DNA from: Sinorhizobium alkalisoli
GTDB lineage: Bacteria > Pseudomonadota > Alphaproteobacteria > Rhizobiales > Rhizobiaceae
NCBI RefSeq assembly: GCF_008932245.1
Contig: NZ_CP034909.1
Span: 682,001-746,000, forward strand
Reading direction: 5' to 3'
Length of the DNA: 64,000 nucleotides
Of the stretch, positions 44,912 through 54,913 are shown piece by piece. The notes below the pieces were generated by a model that was not told the origin of the DNA, ran no database searches, and was given only the letters and a program-made list of their open reading frames with translations. The position numbers and the translations under genes are program-made. Each line of letters begins with the position of its first letter. The first letter of the stretch is position 1.

Positions 44912-45988
44912 ATGGCTGGAGTCAAGATTTCCAGGGTGCTGAAGGCTTACGGTACCCTGAACGTGCTTCACGGCGTGGACATCGATATCGCCGATGGGGA
45001 GTTCGTCGTGCTGGTCGGGCCTTCCGGCTGCGGCAAGTCGACCCTCCTGCGGATGGTCGCTGGGCTTGAAAGCATCACGAGCGGGACCATTGCGATCGGC
45101 GACAAGGTCGTCAACAATCTGCCGCCCAAGGATCGCGATATCGCCATGGTCTTCCAGAGCTATGCTCTCTATCCGCATAAGACCGTCGCGGAGAACATGG
45201 TATTCGCTTTGCGGCTGCAGAAGCGGCCAGCCGATGTCATCAAGGAGCGCCTGCGGGCCGCAGCGGAGACATTGGACCTCGTTCCCTACCTCGACCGGTA
45301 TCCGCGCCAACTGTCCGGCGGCCAGCGCCAGCGCGTGGCCATGGGGCGGGCGATCGTGCGCGACCCGCAGGTGTTCCTGTTCGATGAGCCGTTGTCGAAC
45401 CTGGACGCGAAGCTACGCGTACAGATGCGCAAGGAAATCAAGGAACTACACCAGCGACTGAAGACGACAACCATTTACGTGACCCATGACCAGGTCGAGG
45501 CGATGACCATGGCCGACAAGATCGTGGTCATGCAAAGCGGCAAGGTCGAACAGATCGGCACGCCGCTCGAGCTTTACGACAGTCCGGACAACACCTTCGT
45601 GGCGACTTTCATCGGTTCGCCTGCCATGAACCTCCTGAAGGGAGCATACGCGGCGGCTGGCAACCTTTTTGTGACCGAGGCCGGTGACCGGATCCCGCTC
45701 GGCTTCAAGCCGGAGGCGACGGATGGGCAGACCGTCCTACTCGGGGTTCGACCGGAGCACTTGGCGCTTGCCGATAATGGCCTTCAGACGACCGTGAACG
45801 TAACCGAGCCAACGGGATCTGAGACGATGGTGTTTCTGCGCTACGGCAATGGCGAGATCGTCGCGCTCTTCTCCGATCGTTATGATTTCAAGCCGGGGCA
45901 GCAGATCGCCGTCGCCGCCGGCGCAGGAAAACTGCATGTCTTCGATGCGATGTCCGGAAAGAGCTTGCGGCCGAATGCGGCGGTCTGA
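44912..45988 (+). CDS. Sugar ABC transporter ATPase (UgpC/MalK type)
   Basis: A 358-residue ATP-binding subunit. Walker A GPSGCGKST, Q-loop VFQSYALYPH, signature LSGGQRQRV, Walker B VFLFDEP and His-loop VTHDQ are all intact. The C-terminal regulatory region is of the MalK type (IGTPLELYDSP ... GVRPEHL). GGAGCGAG precedes ATG 44912. It is transcribed opposite to the permeases, which presumably are its partners. Confidence 0.94.
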   Translation: MAGVKISRVLKAYGTLNVLHGVDIDIADGEFVVLVGPSGCGKSTLLRMVAGLESITSGTIAIGDKVVNNLPPKDRDIAMVFQSYALYPHKTVAENMVFALRLQKRPADVIKERLRAAAETLDLVPYLDRYPRQLSGGQRQRVAMGRAIVRDPQVFLFDEPLSNLDAKLRVQMRKEIKELHQRLKTTTIYVTHDQVEAMTMADKIVVMQSGKVEQIGTPLELYDSPDNTFVATFIGSPAMNLLKGAYAAAGNLFVTEAGDRIPLGFKPEATDGQTVLLGVRPEHLALADNGLQTTVNVTEPTGSETMVFLRYGNGEIVALFSDRYDFKPGQQIAVAAGAGKLHVFDAMSGKSLRPNAAV

Positions 45989-46111
45989 CGCTGGTCGGGC
46001 ACCACCGGCGGCTCGGAGACCACCGAAGCTCAGCTCTTTCAACGGGTTGCGGCGCCTCCATGAATCGGATTAGGAAAAAATTGATTCTGTTTCTGAACCT
46101 GGAAGTGCGCG

Positions 46112-46963
46112 ATGAAAGTGACCGGCCTCAACATTCACCCGTTGAAAAGCGGGCGCGCCATTCCGCAAACCTCGGTGACGGTCAAACTCGACGGCCTCGT
46201 GGGCGACCGGCGTTTCATGCTGGTCGAGCCCGGCGGCCGCTTCATCACCCAGCGCGAATTGCAGGCGCTGGCGCAGGTGGAAGCGGTGCCGGTCGACCGC
46301 GGCGTGCATCTGAAGATGAACGGCAGCGCACTGTCCGCCCGCTTCGATCCGGACCGGCGACTTGCAGTCCGCGTCTGGTCGAGCGACGTGAATGCCGCGC
46401 TGGCTGACGAGGCAGCCAATGAAGCGCTCTCCGGATGGTTCGGACGGTCCCTCAAGTTCGTCCATATGGACGAAGAAGCTGAGCGCTTCGTCGGCGCCGA
46501 ATGGGCGGGATCGGCGGTGCCGGTCGGGTTTGCCGACGGCTTTCCCATCCTGATCACGACGACCGGTTCGCTTGCCGACCTCAATCGCACCCTCGTCGAA
46601 AAAGGGCAGGAGCCGGTCGGCATGGAGCGCTTCCGTACCAACATCCTGATCGACTGTGACGAGCCCTGGGCGGAGGATCTTTGGGAGAGCCTGGAGATCG
46701 GCGGCATCGTAGTCGATCTCGTCAAGCCCTGTTCGCGTTGCATCATGACCACGCAGGATCAGACGACCGGGGAGCGCATCGGCGGCAATCCGATCCAGGG
46801 CCTTTCGGAAAAACGCATGTCCGCCGATCGCCGCGTTCCCGGCGTCCTCTTCGGCTGGAATGCCGTACCGCGCGGCGAAGGGACGGTAAACCTCGGCGAT
46901 GTGGCGACCGTCGGACGCTATCGGAAGGAGCGTTGGCCGATGAAGTTGCGCGACAGCGCCTGA
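46112..46963 (+). CDS. MOSC-domain protein (YcbX-like)
   Basis: A 283-residue protein with an N-terminal MOSC beta-barrel (VTGLNIHPLKSGRAI, GDRRFMLV) and a C-terminal MOSC domain (RFRTNILID ... PCSRCIMTTQDQTTGE). The Cys in KPCSRC aligns with the molybdenum-cofactor-binding cysteine of YcbX/mARC enzymes that reduce N-hydroxylated bases. It lacks the C-terminal ferredoxin domain of E. coli YcbX, so a separate electron donor is expected. Confidence 0.88.
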   Translation: MKVTGLNIHPLKSGRAIPQTSVTVKLDGLVGDRRFMLVEPGGRFITQRELQALAQVEAVPVDRGVHLKMNGSALSARFDPDRRLAVRVWSSDVNAALADEAANEALSGWFGRSLKFVHMDEEAERFVGAEWAGSAVPVGFADGFPILITTTGSLADLNRTLVEKGQEPVGMERFRTNILIDCDEPWAEDLWESLEIGGIVVDLVKPCSRCIMTTQDQTTGERIGGNPIQGLSEKRMSADRRVPGVLFGWNAVPRGEGTVNLGDVATVGRYRKERWPMKLRDSA

Positions 46964-47085
46964 AATGCGGATTGGCACGGCTGCGGGAACGTCATCAATT
47001 CCTGTGATCCAATCGTCAATTTAATTGGTTTTGCGCAATTAAAGCGTGCTCATAGGATGGCCCCTCAATAGATCGGAGCCTCCCC

Positions 47086-48321
47086 ATGTCCGCAGTCACC
47101 CCAGCCGTGCGTACGGCAGATCATGGCAGTCTGCCCTGGTTGATCATTGCCGCCGGTTCCATGATCGCGATGCTGACCTTCGGTCCGCGTTCGGCCATGG
47201 GCTTCTTCCAGTTGCCCATGCTCGCCGACACCGGATGGGACAGGACGACCTTCGGTCTTGCCATGGCAATCCAGAACCTCTGCTGGGGTCTCGGCCAGCC
47301 GTTCTTCGGCGCCATCGCCGACAAGTTCGGCACCTGGCGCACGCTGGCGCTTTCGGGCCTTCTCTACGCAAGCGGCCTCGTCATCATGGCCTTCGCCAAT
47401 GCGCCGATCTGGTTGCATATCGGCGGCGGCGTGCTGGTCGGTCTCGGCGTCGCGTCCGGCTCCTTCGGCATCGTGCTCTCAGCCTTCGCACGCAATGTCG
47501 CGCCGGACCGTCGTGCGCTCGTCTTCGGCATCGGCACTGCGGCGGGCTCGGCCGGCATGTTTCTTTTCGCGCCGCTGAGCCAGGGGCTGATTTCAGCCTA
47601 TGGCTGGTCCGACAGTCTCGTCTATCTCGGCCTCCTGATGCTGCTCGTGCCGCTCATCGCCGTCCCGCTGCGCGGCAATGCCAGTTCGGGGAGGCACTCC
47701 GAAGCGCTGTCCGCGCAGACCATTGGCGAGGCCGTAAAGGAAGCGCTCGGCCATCGGAGCTATCTGCTGCTCGTCTCCGGCTTCTTCGTCTGCGGCTATC
47801 AGGTGGCCTTCATCACGGCACATTTCCCGGCCTATCTCGGCGACATCGGCATCGATGCCCGTTATGCGGTGATCGCGCTTGCGCTGATCGGCTTCTTCAA
47901 CATTATCGGCTCTCTGTCCGCCGGCATCATCAGCCAGCGCTATTCGAAGCCCTACTTCCTGGCGTGGATCTATCTTGGACGCTCGGTCGTGGTGACGGCC
48001 TTTCTCCTGCTGCCGCAAACGCCGATGTCGGTCATCGTCTTCGCGATTGCCATGGGTCTCCTGTGGCTTTCGACCGTGCCGCCGACCAACGCGCTCGTGG
48101 CGATAATGTTCGGAACGCGCCATCTCGGCCTGCTCGGTGGCATCGTCTTCCTTTCCCACCAGGTAGGCTCCTTTTTGGGGGTCTGGATGGGCGGCTATCT
48201 CTACGACCGCTTCGGATCCTACGATCCTGTCTGGTGGCTCGGCGTCGCGCTCGGCGTCTTCGCGGCGATCGTTCACTGGCCGATCGAAGAACGCGGCGTC
48301 GCCCGCCCGGCTATGGCCTGA
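47086..48321 (+). CDS. Major facilitator superfamily transporter
   Basis: A 411-residue protein with 12 hydrophobic segments. The cytoplasmic loop 2-3 signature reads GAIADKFGTWRTL, with the equivalent AGIISQRYSKPY in the second half. The sequence resembles monocarboxylate/OFA-type carriers. Substrate unknown. A strong terminator at 48408 follows, insulating it from nadA. Confidence 0.88.
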   Translation: MSAVTPAVRTADHGSLPWLIIAAGSMIAMLTFGPRSAMGFFQLPMLADTGWDRTTFGLAMAIQNLCWGLGQPFFGAIADKFGTWRTLALSGLLYASGLVIMAFANAPIWLHIGGGVLVGLGVASGSFGIVLSAFARNVAPDRRALVFGIGTAAGSAGMFLFAPLSQGLISAYGWSDSLVYLGLLMLLVPLIAVPLRGNASSGRHSEALSAQTIGEAVKEALGHRSYLLLVSGFFVCGYQVAFITAHFPAYLGDIGIDARYAVIALALIGFFNIIGSLSAGIISQRYSKPYFLAWIYLGRSVVVTAFLLLPQTPMSVIVFAIAMGLLWLSTVPPTNALVAIMFGTRHLGLLGGIVFLSHQVGSFLGVWMGGYLYDRFGSYDPVWWLGVALGVFAAIVHWPIEERGVARPAMA

Positions 48322-48407
48322 CATCGAGAGGGTGCGTCCGGCAGCGCCGGGCGCACTGCCTGTTTGCGACGCTTGAAATCTGTCACAAAACTTTCTAAAT
48401 CAGTTCG

Positions 48408-48430
48408 GCGGCCCCCAGCCGCTTTTTTTT
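48408..48430 (+). terminator. Intrinsic terminator after the MFS gene
   Basis: GCGGC-CCCCA-GCCGC followed by eight T residues. It ends four bases before the NadQ-type palindrome. Confidence 0.88.
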
Positions 48431-48433
48431 AAG

Positions 48434-48462
48434 CCAATTATGCTCACATTGAGCATAATTGG
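48434..48462. promoter_or_regulatory. NadQ-type operator upstream of nadA
   Basis: A perfect 29-bp palindrome: two 13-base arms (CCAATTATGCTCA and its complement) around CAT. It lies 30 bases before the nadA ATG. The core TATGCTCA...TGAGCATA is the kind of site described for NadQ in alphaproteobacteria. The proposed regulator gene is at 52793-53773. Confidence 0.8.
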
Positions 48463-48492
48463 TCGAGCCGAGAACGGCAAAAGGAGAGCTCG

Positions 48493-49572
48493 ATGAGCAG
48501 ACTTAACCTTCGCACGGCCGCGGCGTCTGCGCCAGCCTTCGTGAGCGCTGCGGCGCGCTTCGGCGTCATCGAAAGGCCGGACCTCGCCTACACCCCGGCG
48601 GTCGCCCGCGAGACCGAGCATCTCCACGAAAAGGTCAAGGATTTCATTCCGCCGATAGAATGGGCAGCCTATGCGCCTTATATCCACGCCATCAACCGGC
48701 TGAAGAAAGAACGCAACGCCGTCATCCTGGCGCACAATTACCAGACGCCGGACATCTTCCATTGCGTTGCCGATATCGTCGGCGATTCGCTACAGCTCGC
48801 GCGCGACGCCACCAAGGTGGATGCCGAGATCATCGTCCAGTGCGGCGTGCACTTCATGGCCGAAACCTCCAAGCTGCTCAATCCGGACAAGACGGTGCTG
48901 ATCCCCGACGCCAGGGCCGGTTGCTCGCTCTCGGAATCGATCACCGGTGCCGATGTGCGGCTCTTGAAGGAGCGCTATCCCGGCGTTCCGGTCGTCACCT
49001 ACGTCAACACCTCGGCCGAGGTGAAGGCCGAGACCGATATCTGCTGCACCTCGTCGAACGTGTTGGCGGTTGTCGAAAGCCTCGAATCCGACACCGTGCT
49101 CTGCATCCCGGACGAATACCTGGCGATGAACGTCGCCCGCCAGACCAACAAGAAGATTCTCACCTGGAAGGGTCATTGCGAGGTTCACGAGCGCTTCACC
49201 GCGGCCGAACTCCTCGCCTACAAGGAGGCCAATCCGGGCATCGAGATCATTGGCCATCCGGAATGCCATCCGGACGTGATCGCCGTTTGCGATTTCTCCG
49301 GTTCGACTTCGGGCATGATCAACTACGTCAAGGACAAGCGGCCCGGCCGCGTGCTGCTCGTCACCGAATGCTCGATGGCGTCCAATATCCAGGCGGAGGT
49401 GCAAGGCGTCGACTTCGTCAAACCCTGCAATCTCTGTCCGCACATGAAGCGCATCACGCTGCCGAAGATCCTCGACAGCCTGCTCGACATGACGGAAGAG
49501 GTTCTGGTGGATCCCGCCATCGCCGACCGCGCGCGCCTGGCCGTCGAGCGCATGGTGAACCTCAAGCAGTAA
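48493..49572 (+). CDS. nadA: Quinolinate synthase
   Basis: A 359-residue 4Fe-4S enzyme that condenses iminoaspartate with dihydroxyacetone phosphate to quinolinate for NAD synthesis. Seen: [11 protein letters not shown], the cluster cysteines in [10 protein letters not shown], and CNLCPHMKR, and the GHPECHPD box. AAAGGAGAG precedes the ATG. First gene of nadABC, behind the operator. Confidence 0.96.
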   Translation: MSRLNLRTAAASAPAFVSAAARFGVIERPDLAYTPAVARETEHLHEKVKDFIPPIEWAAYAPYIHAINRLKKERNAVILAHNYQTPDIFHCVADIVGDSLQLARDATKVDAEIIVQCGVHFMAETSKLLNPDKTVLIPDARAGCSLSESITGADVRLLKERYPGVPVVTYVNTSAEVKAETDICCTSSNVLAVVESLESDTVLCIPDEYLAMNVARQTNKKILTWKGHCEVHERFTAAELLAYKEANPGIEIIGHPECHPDVIAVCDFSGSTSGMINYVKDKRPGRVLLVTECSMASNIQAEVQGVDFVKPCNLCPHMKRITLPKILDSLLDMTEEVLVDPAIADRARLAVERMVNLKQ

Positions 49573-49622
49573 TATCGGCTGCAGAGCCAGCCCATGCAGG
49601 CCGTCGAAGGAGTGACCGCGCC

Positions 49623-51221
49623 ATGCTGACCGACCATTTCCGTCCGCAATCCTTCAATGGGATCGATGATATCGTCATCGTCGGCGGGGGCCTTGCGGGG
49701 CTTTTCTGCGCGCTGAAGCTCGCGCCGCGGCCCGTCACCGTCCTGGCTGCCGCGCCGATCGGCCACGGCGCCTCCTCCGCCTGGGCGCAAGGGGGGATTG
49801 CCGCGGCGATGAGCACGGGCGACACGTACGAGAAGCACGTCGCCGATACGGTCGCCGCCGGAGCCGGCATCGTCGACGAGAAGATGACGCGTATGATGGT
49901 CGCCGAGGGACCGGCGCGCATCCACGATCTGCTCGAATACGGCGTGCCCTTCGACCGGGATCTCGAGGGCAGGCTCCTGCTTTCGCGCGAGGCCGCGCAT
50001 TCCGAGCGGCGCATCGTCCGCGTCAAGGGTGACATGGCCGGCCGGGCCATCATGGAGGCGCTGATCGCCGCCGTGCGCGGCACCCCTTCGATCCGCGTGC
50101 TGGAAGGTTACGTGGTTGAGGAACTGGTGCGCGAAGGCCGTTTCATTTCCGGTGTCGTGGCCAGGCCTGATGCCGGTCAGTCGAAGAGGCGGGTATCCTT
50201 TCCGGCGCGCGCCGTCGTCCTCTGCTCGGGCGGTGTCGGTCACCTCTTCGCGGTTACCACCAATCCCTGGGAGGCTTGTGGCCAGGGCGTGGGCATGGCG
50301 GCGCGGGCCGGCGCCATCATCGCCGATCCCGAATTCGTGCAGTTCCACCCGACCGCGATCAATATCGGCAAGGATCCGGCACCGCTCGCCACCGAGGCGC
50401 TGCGCGGCGATGGCGCCATTCTCGTCAATTCCAAAGGCCAACGCTTCATGCTCGACATTCATCCGGACGGAGAGCTTGCCCCGCGCGATGTCGTTTCCCG
50501 CGGCGTCTTCGCCGAAGTGCAGGCCGGGCGCGGCGCCTTCCTCGATTGCACCAGGGCCGTCGGCAAGCATTTCCCCGAGATGTTTCCGACCGTCTATGCC
50601 TCCTGCATCGCGGCCGGCATAGACCCGGTGGAACAGCCGATCCCGGTCGCGCCGGCGGTGCACTACCATATGGGCGGCGTGCTCACCGACGGAGAGGGGA
50701 GGACCTCGATCGATGGCCTCTGGGCTGCGGGCGAAGTCACTTCCACCGGCGTCCACGGCGCCAATCGGCTTGCCTCGAATTCGCTCCTTGAAGCGGTCGT
50801 CTTTGCCGCGCGCATCGCCGACAACATCAAGGGCGCCCTGCCGGCGCCGAAGCTCACCGAATGGGGCGACAATGCCGGCGAGAACGACGATCCGGTGACG
50901 GTCGACGACAGTCCGCCATTCAAGCGCTTGCGTGCGCTGATGAGCGAGTGCGTCGGCGTCGTGCGCACGCGCGAGAGCCTGGCTCGTTCCATCCGCGAGA
51001 TCGCCGAGCTGGAGCGCGCCAACACGCGGTTGCGCTTCGCCAATATCGTCACCACGGCCAAGCTCATCGCCGTTGCCGCCTTGCAGCGCTCGGAGAGCCG
51101 GGGCGGCCATTTCCGCGCCGATTGCCCGGAAGAGCGACCCGAATGGCGGCGCCGCACCTATTTGACACTGGCGCAGGCGGAGCGGCTGGCGGCCGAGGTC
51201 GCCGAAACCGAGCCGGCGTGA
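49623..51221 (+). CDS. nadB: L-aspartate oxidase
   Basis: A 532-residue FAD enzyme that oxidises aspartate to iminoaspartate for NadA. FAD-binding [15 protein letters not shown] is at the N-terminus, and the GGIAAAMS and [10 protein letters not shown] boxes of the succinate-dehydrogenase-like family are present. [15 protein letters not shown] is typical of NadB. It begins 50 bases after nadA. Confidence 0.96.
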   Translation: MLTDHFRPQSFNGIDDIVIVGGGLAGLFCALKLAPRPVTVLAAAPIGHGASSAWAQGGIAAAMSTGDTYEKHVADTVAAGAGIVDEKMTRMMVAEGPARIHDLLEYGVPFDRDLEGRLLLSREAAHSERRIVRVKGDMAGRAIMEALIAAVRGTPSIRVLEGYVVEELVREGRFISGVVARPDAGQSKRRVSFPARAVVLCSGGVGHLFAVTTNPWEACGQGVGMAARAGAIIADPEFVQFHPTAINIGKDPAPLATEALRGDGAILVNSKGQRFMLDIHPDGELAPRDVVSRGVFAEVQAGRGAFLDCTRAVGKHFPEMFPTVYASCIAAGIDPVEQPIPVAPAVHYHMGGVLTDGEGRTSIDGLWAAGEVTSTGVHGANRLASNSLLEAVVFAARIADNIKGALPAPKLTEWGDNAGENDDPVTVDDSPPFKRLRALMSECVGVVRTRESLARSIREIAELERANTRLRFANIVTTAKLIAVAALQRSESRGGHFRADCPEERPEWRRRTYLTLAQAERLAAEVAETEPA

Positions 51222-51246
51222 CCCCGCGCCACCGTGGATTCAGACA

Positions 51247-52164
51247 ATGGGGAACTCCGTCATGACCGTCGCCCTTCGTCCCGAACTCCCCGCTCTCATG
51301 GTCGAGGAGCAGGTGAGAAACGCTCTATTGGAAGACCTCGGCCGCGCTGGCGACATCACCACGCTTGCGACCGTCGGACCGGATATGGCGGCCACGGCCG
51401 AAATGCGCGGGCGCGAAGCGGGCGTCATTGCGGGCCTGGAACTGGCACGCACCGCCTTCCGCCTCATCGATCCGTCGATCAGTTTCGAAGCCCTGGTTAA
51501 CGAGGGGGAACGCGTGGCAGCGGGAACGGCCATCGCCCGGATATCCGGTCGCGCCCGCTGCCTGCTGTCGGCGGAGCGCGTAGCGCTCAATTTTCTTATG
51601 CATCTGTCGGGCATCGCCAGCTATACGGCAAAATTCGCCGACGAGATTGCCCACACGGCGGCGAAGGTCTGCTGCACGCGCAAGACCATCCCCGGCCTGC
51701 GGGCGCTCGAGAAATATGCCGTGCGCCTCGGCGGCGGCTCCAACCACCGCTACGGGCTCGATGACGCGGTGCTGATCAAGGACAATCACATCGCGGTTTC
51801 CGGAGGGGTCGCCGACGCCATCCGCGCCGCGCGCGCCTATTGCGGTCATCTGGTGAAGGTCGAGGTCGAGGTCGATGGCCTCGCTCAGATGCGCGAGGCG
51901 CTGACCGCCGGGCCGGACGTGATCCTGCTGGACAATATGGATCCGGACCTGCTCCGCGAAGCCGTCTTGATAAACGCCGCTCATTGGGGACTCGGCGCCG
52001 CCGTATACCCGGGCGATCCGCGCCGCACCCGGCTCGAGGCCTCCGGCAATGTCAAGATCGACACGATCCGCGCGATTGCCGAAACGGGCGTCGACTATAT
52101 CTCCACCTCGAAGATCACCATGGCGGCGCCGACGCTCGATATCGGGCTCGATATTTCGATCTAG
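51247..52164 (+). CDS. nadC: Nicotinate-nucleotide pyrophosphorylase
   Basis: A 305-residue quinolinate phosphoribosyltransferase. Seen: EDLGRAGDITT, TRKTIPGLRALEKYAV, GGGSNHRYGLDDAVLIKDNH and LEASGN (in which each quoted part is a known signature). The segment AHWGLGAAVYPGDPRR before LEASGN is an insertion compared with short NadC forms I recall. The start may be ATG 51262. It follows nadB by 25 bases. Confidence 0.95.
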   Translation: MGNSVMTVALRPELPALMVEEQVRNALLEDLGRAGDITTLATVGPDMAATAEMRGREAGVIAGLELARTAFRLIDPSISFEALVNEGERVAAGTAIARISGRARCLLSAERVALNFLMHLSGIASYTAKFADEIAHTAAKVCCTRKTIPGLRALEKYAVRLGGGSNHRYGLDDAVLIKDNHIAVSGGVADAIRAARAYCGHLVKVEVEVDGLAQMREALTAGPDVILLDNMDPDLLREAVLINAAHWGLGAAVYPGDPRRTRLEASGNVKIDTIRAIAETGVDYISTSKITMAAPTLDIGLDISI

Positions 52165-52267
52165 CCGAACCCAAGCCAGCGGTGGCTCCGGCAAAATCCA
52201 TCCGGGCAGGGGAACGAGGTCGGCAGCCATGCGTTGCCGTCTTGGAGCCGAGAGCAAGGAAGGATTG

Positions 52268-52789
52268 ATGATGATCAGGACGATAGCTGTCGTCGCCTTC
52301 GCGGCGGGACTGGCAACCGCTGCGGCCGCACAACAATCATCTCAGACGGCAACCGCCGATTTCATCGGCAAGGATCGCAAGGAGACGGGGCGGGCGACCC
52401 TGACGGCCGGCGGCAAGGGCGTGCTGTTTGAGGTGGAGGTCAGCGGCCTGCCGAAGGACACCTGGGTTGCCTTCCACGTGCACGAAATGGGGAATTGCGA
52501 CCCTGCGGAGAGCTTCAAGTCTGCGGGAAGCCACTTTGCCGGTGAAGACGAAAACGCCGAACACGGATTCCTCGCGGCAAACGGCCCGCATGCCGGCGAT
52601 CTGCCGAACCAATATGTCGGCGCCGACGGTGTCCTGCGTGCCCACGTGTTCAACAGCTTCGTATCGCTTGATGAAACGGGGACGGCGATCCGCGGCCGCG
52701 CTTTGGTGATCCACCAGAATTCCGACGACAACCGCAGCCAGCCGGACGGCGGTGGCGGCGAACGATTGGCCTGCGCCGTCATCAGGTGA
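52268..52789 (+). CDS. sodC: Cu/Zn superoxide dismutase family protein
   Basis: A 173-residue secreted protein (signal ending AAAAQQ). Metal ligands of SodC appear in order: HVHEMGNC (two His and a Cys), SAGSHF, EHGF, PHAGDLPN (His, Asp) and VIHQNSDD, with RLAC near the end supplying Arg and the disulfide Cys. All copper and zinc positions seem present, so an active periplasmic SOD is plausible. It ends 3 bases from the convergent nadQ gene. Confidence 0.85.
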   Translation: MMIRTIAVVAFAAGLATAAAAQQSSQTATADFIGKDRKETGRATLTAGGKGVLFEVEVSGLPKDTWVAFHVHEMGNCDPAESFKSAGSHFAGEDENAEHGFLAANGPHAGDLPNQYVGADGVLRAHVFNSFVSLDETGTAIRGRALVIHQNSDDNRSQPDGGGGERLACAVIR

Positions 52790-52792
52790 CGT

Positions 52793-53773
52793 TTATCGGC
52801 CTCCGACCTTAAGGCCCGGAGCGGGCCGCTCGTCGAGAATTTGCCGTCTGAAGCGGAAAAGCGCCGCGGGCCGGCCACCGGTCGACGCCAGCGTTCCTCC
52901 CGTGGCTTCGACGAGTTCGGCGCCCTCGACCAGCCGACGAAAATTCTGTTTGTGTAGGTGCTGGCCGGAGATTGCCTCCACAGTCGCCTGCAGATGGGTC
53001 AACGTGAATTCCGGCGGCATCAGTTCGAAGACGACGGGCCTGTACTTGATCTTGCCGCGCAGCCGGGCGATGGCGGTGGCAACGATGCGGCGATGATCGT
53101 GCCGCATGGCGAGCCCGACCGCCGAACCGCCGGGGCCGCGGCAATGACCGTCGATCACGGCCTCCCGCACCAGCCCCGCCTCGTAAAGCAGCTCGTACCG
53201 CTCCAGCACGCGCTCCTCGTCCCAGGGGAAGTCATCGAGACCGAAAGCGAGGCGCAGGCGCGCTCGGCGCTGTGCGCTCGAGACGGATTTCTCCTTGTCG
53301 GCCTGGGCAATCTTCCATTGGGCGAGCGCAGGCAGGATCGCCTGGTCGAGAATTGCCGGGCGACCCTGCCGCCAGTCTTCCCAAGGCAGATAACGGTACC
53401 AGTCCCGCCAATGGGCGCCTGCCTCCGCCAGCCGTTCGTTGTTCTCGGCGTCGGTGCGCGTCAGCGCGAGATAGCCGACGGAGACCATGTGCTTGCCTTC
53501 CTCGCCAGGAAGACGCTGCCGACCGCGATCGCCGAAGGTATAGAGCTGCTCGATATAGCCGAGCTTCAGCGCGGTCCGCTTCTCGACGCGGGCGCGAAGG
53601 CTCTCCTCGAAAGTGCGGTGGCGCGCCGGATCGAAGGGCCCGAAGGGCAGGCCGTCGCGCACGTCGCCATCGGTTTCGCTGACGGCGAGAATGCGCGGGC
53701 TGCGGTTGACGACGGCGACGATGACCGCATTGAGGCCGATCTCGACCGTAGCGGGTTGTGCGTCAGCCGGCAT
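52793..53773 (-). CDS. nadQ: NadQ-like NAD biosynthesis regulator (Nudix-like fold with winged helix)
   Basis: A 326-residue protein with an N-terminal Nudix-like region (VEIGLNAVIVAVVNRSPRIL) lacking an intact Nudix catalytic box, and a C-terminal winged-helix segment (FTLTHLQATVEAISGQHLHKQNFRR region). This is the layout of NadQ, described as the repressor of nadABC in alphaproteobacteria. Its place beside nadABC and the palindrome before nadA support the call. GGAGATG precedes ATG 53773. Its start overlaps the upstream phosphatase gene by 11 bases. Confidence 0.75.
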   Translation of the reverse strand: MPADAQPATVEIGLNAVIVAVVNRSPRILAVSETDGDVRDGLPFGPFDPARHRTFEESLRARVEKRTALKLGYIEQLYTFGDRGRQRLPGEEGKHMVSVGYLALTRTDAENNERLAEAGAHWRDWYRYLPWEDWRQGRPAILDQAILPALAQWKIAQADKEKSVSSAQRRARLRLAFGLDDFPWDEERVLERYELLYEAGLVREAVIDGHCRGPGGSAVGLAMRHDHRRIVATAIARLRGKIKYRPVVFELMPPEFTLTHLQATVEAISGQHLHKQNFRRLVEGAELVEATGGTLASTGGRPAALFRFRRQILDERPAPGLKVGGR

Positions 53774-54302
53774 GCATGGACATCTCCGGGCGAAGTGGCA
53801 GGAGGAAGGGCGCATTGCCGTCGGCCTCCGCGCCGCGGCCGATGGCTCGTACCGCCGCGATCAGCCTTCCCTTGCGCGATAACGCATGATCCCCAATTTC
53901 CACCAGCCGGGTGTTCGGCGTCGCGAAGGGCGACACCACCCGCAGCCGCGTCGCCAGCACCACGTCGTCCTGATCGGGCTCGACGGCAAGTGCCGCGATC
54001 AGCGCTGCGGCCGGTGAGCGCGAAACGCCCATCCAGCAATGGACGAGGAGCGGTCGCGCACGATCCCATTGCCGCGCGAATTCGACGATCTGCTCGACGT
54101 GGGTCTCCTGCGGCGCTACGAGGTCGCCCGTCCCGGCGAAGCTGATGTCGTTGACGCCGATCGTCAGATGTTTCGTGCCGTCGATCACCGCAGGGCGATG
54201 GAAATCCTGCCCCTTCGCAAGCAGGCTGACCATTTCGCGGCAGCGGTGGCGAACCGCCATTTCCGCTATGCGTGCGAGCGGCGACACGACGATGCCTGTC
54301 AT
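53763..54302 (-). CDS. Dual-specificity/tyrosine-phosphatase-like protein
   Basis: A 179-residue protein with the CX5R loop HCWMGVSRSPAAA, whose Cys and Arg form the phosphatase active site, and an upstream Asp in VNDISF as a possible general acid. Family members act on phosphotyrosine or small phosphates. It overlaps the HD gene upstream by 4 bases and nadQ downstream by 11 bases, so it is part of the same transcript. Confidence 0.85.
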   Translation of the reverse strand: MTGIVVSPLARIAEMAVRHRCREMVSLLAKGQDFHRPAVIDGTKHLTIGVNDISFAGTGDLVAPQETHVEQIVEFARQWDRARPLLVHCWMGVSRSPAAALIAALAVEPDQDDVVLATRLRVVSPFATPNTRLVEIGDHALSRKGRLIAAVRAIGRGAEADGNAPFLLPLRPEMSMHAG

Positions 54303-54913
54303 GTCACGCTCTCGTGCTTCGCCTTGGCGCGCTCATTCTCGAGCGTGCCGAAACGGGCGGAAAAAAGGCGTTGTGCCTCGATCGCCGGCAGCGGATCGAT
54401 CAGCAGGGTCTCGCGCGTAATGCCGCGCGGCTGACCGAAGAACCTCCGGGCCTCTTCGGGCGAGAAGCCTGCAATTTCCGTCGCCTCGAAATAGGCGGCG
54501 ACGCGGTCGGCCTTCTTGATCCGATCCTTAAGTTCCCTGGGCGTGTGCGCCGGCAGACCGAAGCGCAGATGCACCGCGCTCTCCAGGCGGTTTTCCACCG
54601 CCTTATAGCCGCCACCGACCACGGCCTTGAAAGGTGAGATCATATCGCCGATCACATATTCCGGCGCATCGTGGAGCAGCGCCATCAGGCAGTCGTCGGC
54701 ACTGCAGCGATTGGTGCGCCGGAAAATCTCCTCTACGAGCAGGCTGTGCTGGGCGACGGAAAAGGCGTGATCGCCGGTCGTCTGCCCGTTCCAGCGCGCA
54801 ACGCGGGCGAGTCCGTGGGCGATGTCGGCCAGTTCGACGTCGAGCGGCGAGGGGTCGAGCAGATCGAGCCGCCGACCGGAAAGCATCCGTTGCCAGGCTC
54901 GCGCATTCGTCAT
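54299..54913 (-). CDS. HD-domain hydrolase (YfbR-like)
   Basis: A 204-residue HD hydrolase. VARWNGQT, SVAQHSLLV, LLHDAPEYVIGDMISP and KADRVAAYFEA follow the YfbR/YfdR 5'-deoxynucleotidase pattern, with His and Asp metal ligands. Its 3' end overlaps the phosphatase start, and its 5' end overlaps the YgfZ-like gene by 4 bases. Nucleotide substrate is inferred. Confidence 0.88.
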   Translation of the reverse strand: MTNARAWQRMLSGRRLDLLDPSPLDVELADIAHGLARVARWNGQTTGDHAFSVAQHSLLVEEIFRRTNRCSADDCLMALLHDAPEYVIGDMISPFKAVVGGGYKAVENRLESAVHLRFGLPAHTPRELKDRIKKADRVAAYFEATEIAGFSPEEARRFFGQPRGITRETLLIDPLPAIEAQRLFSARFGTLENERAKAKHESVT

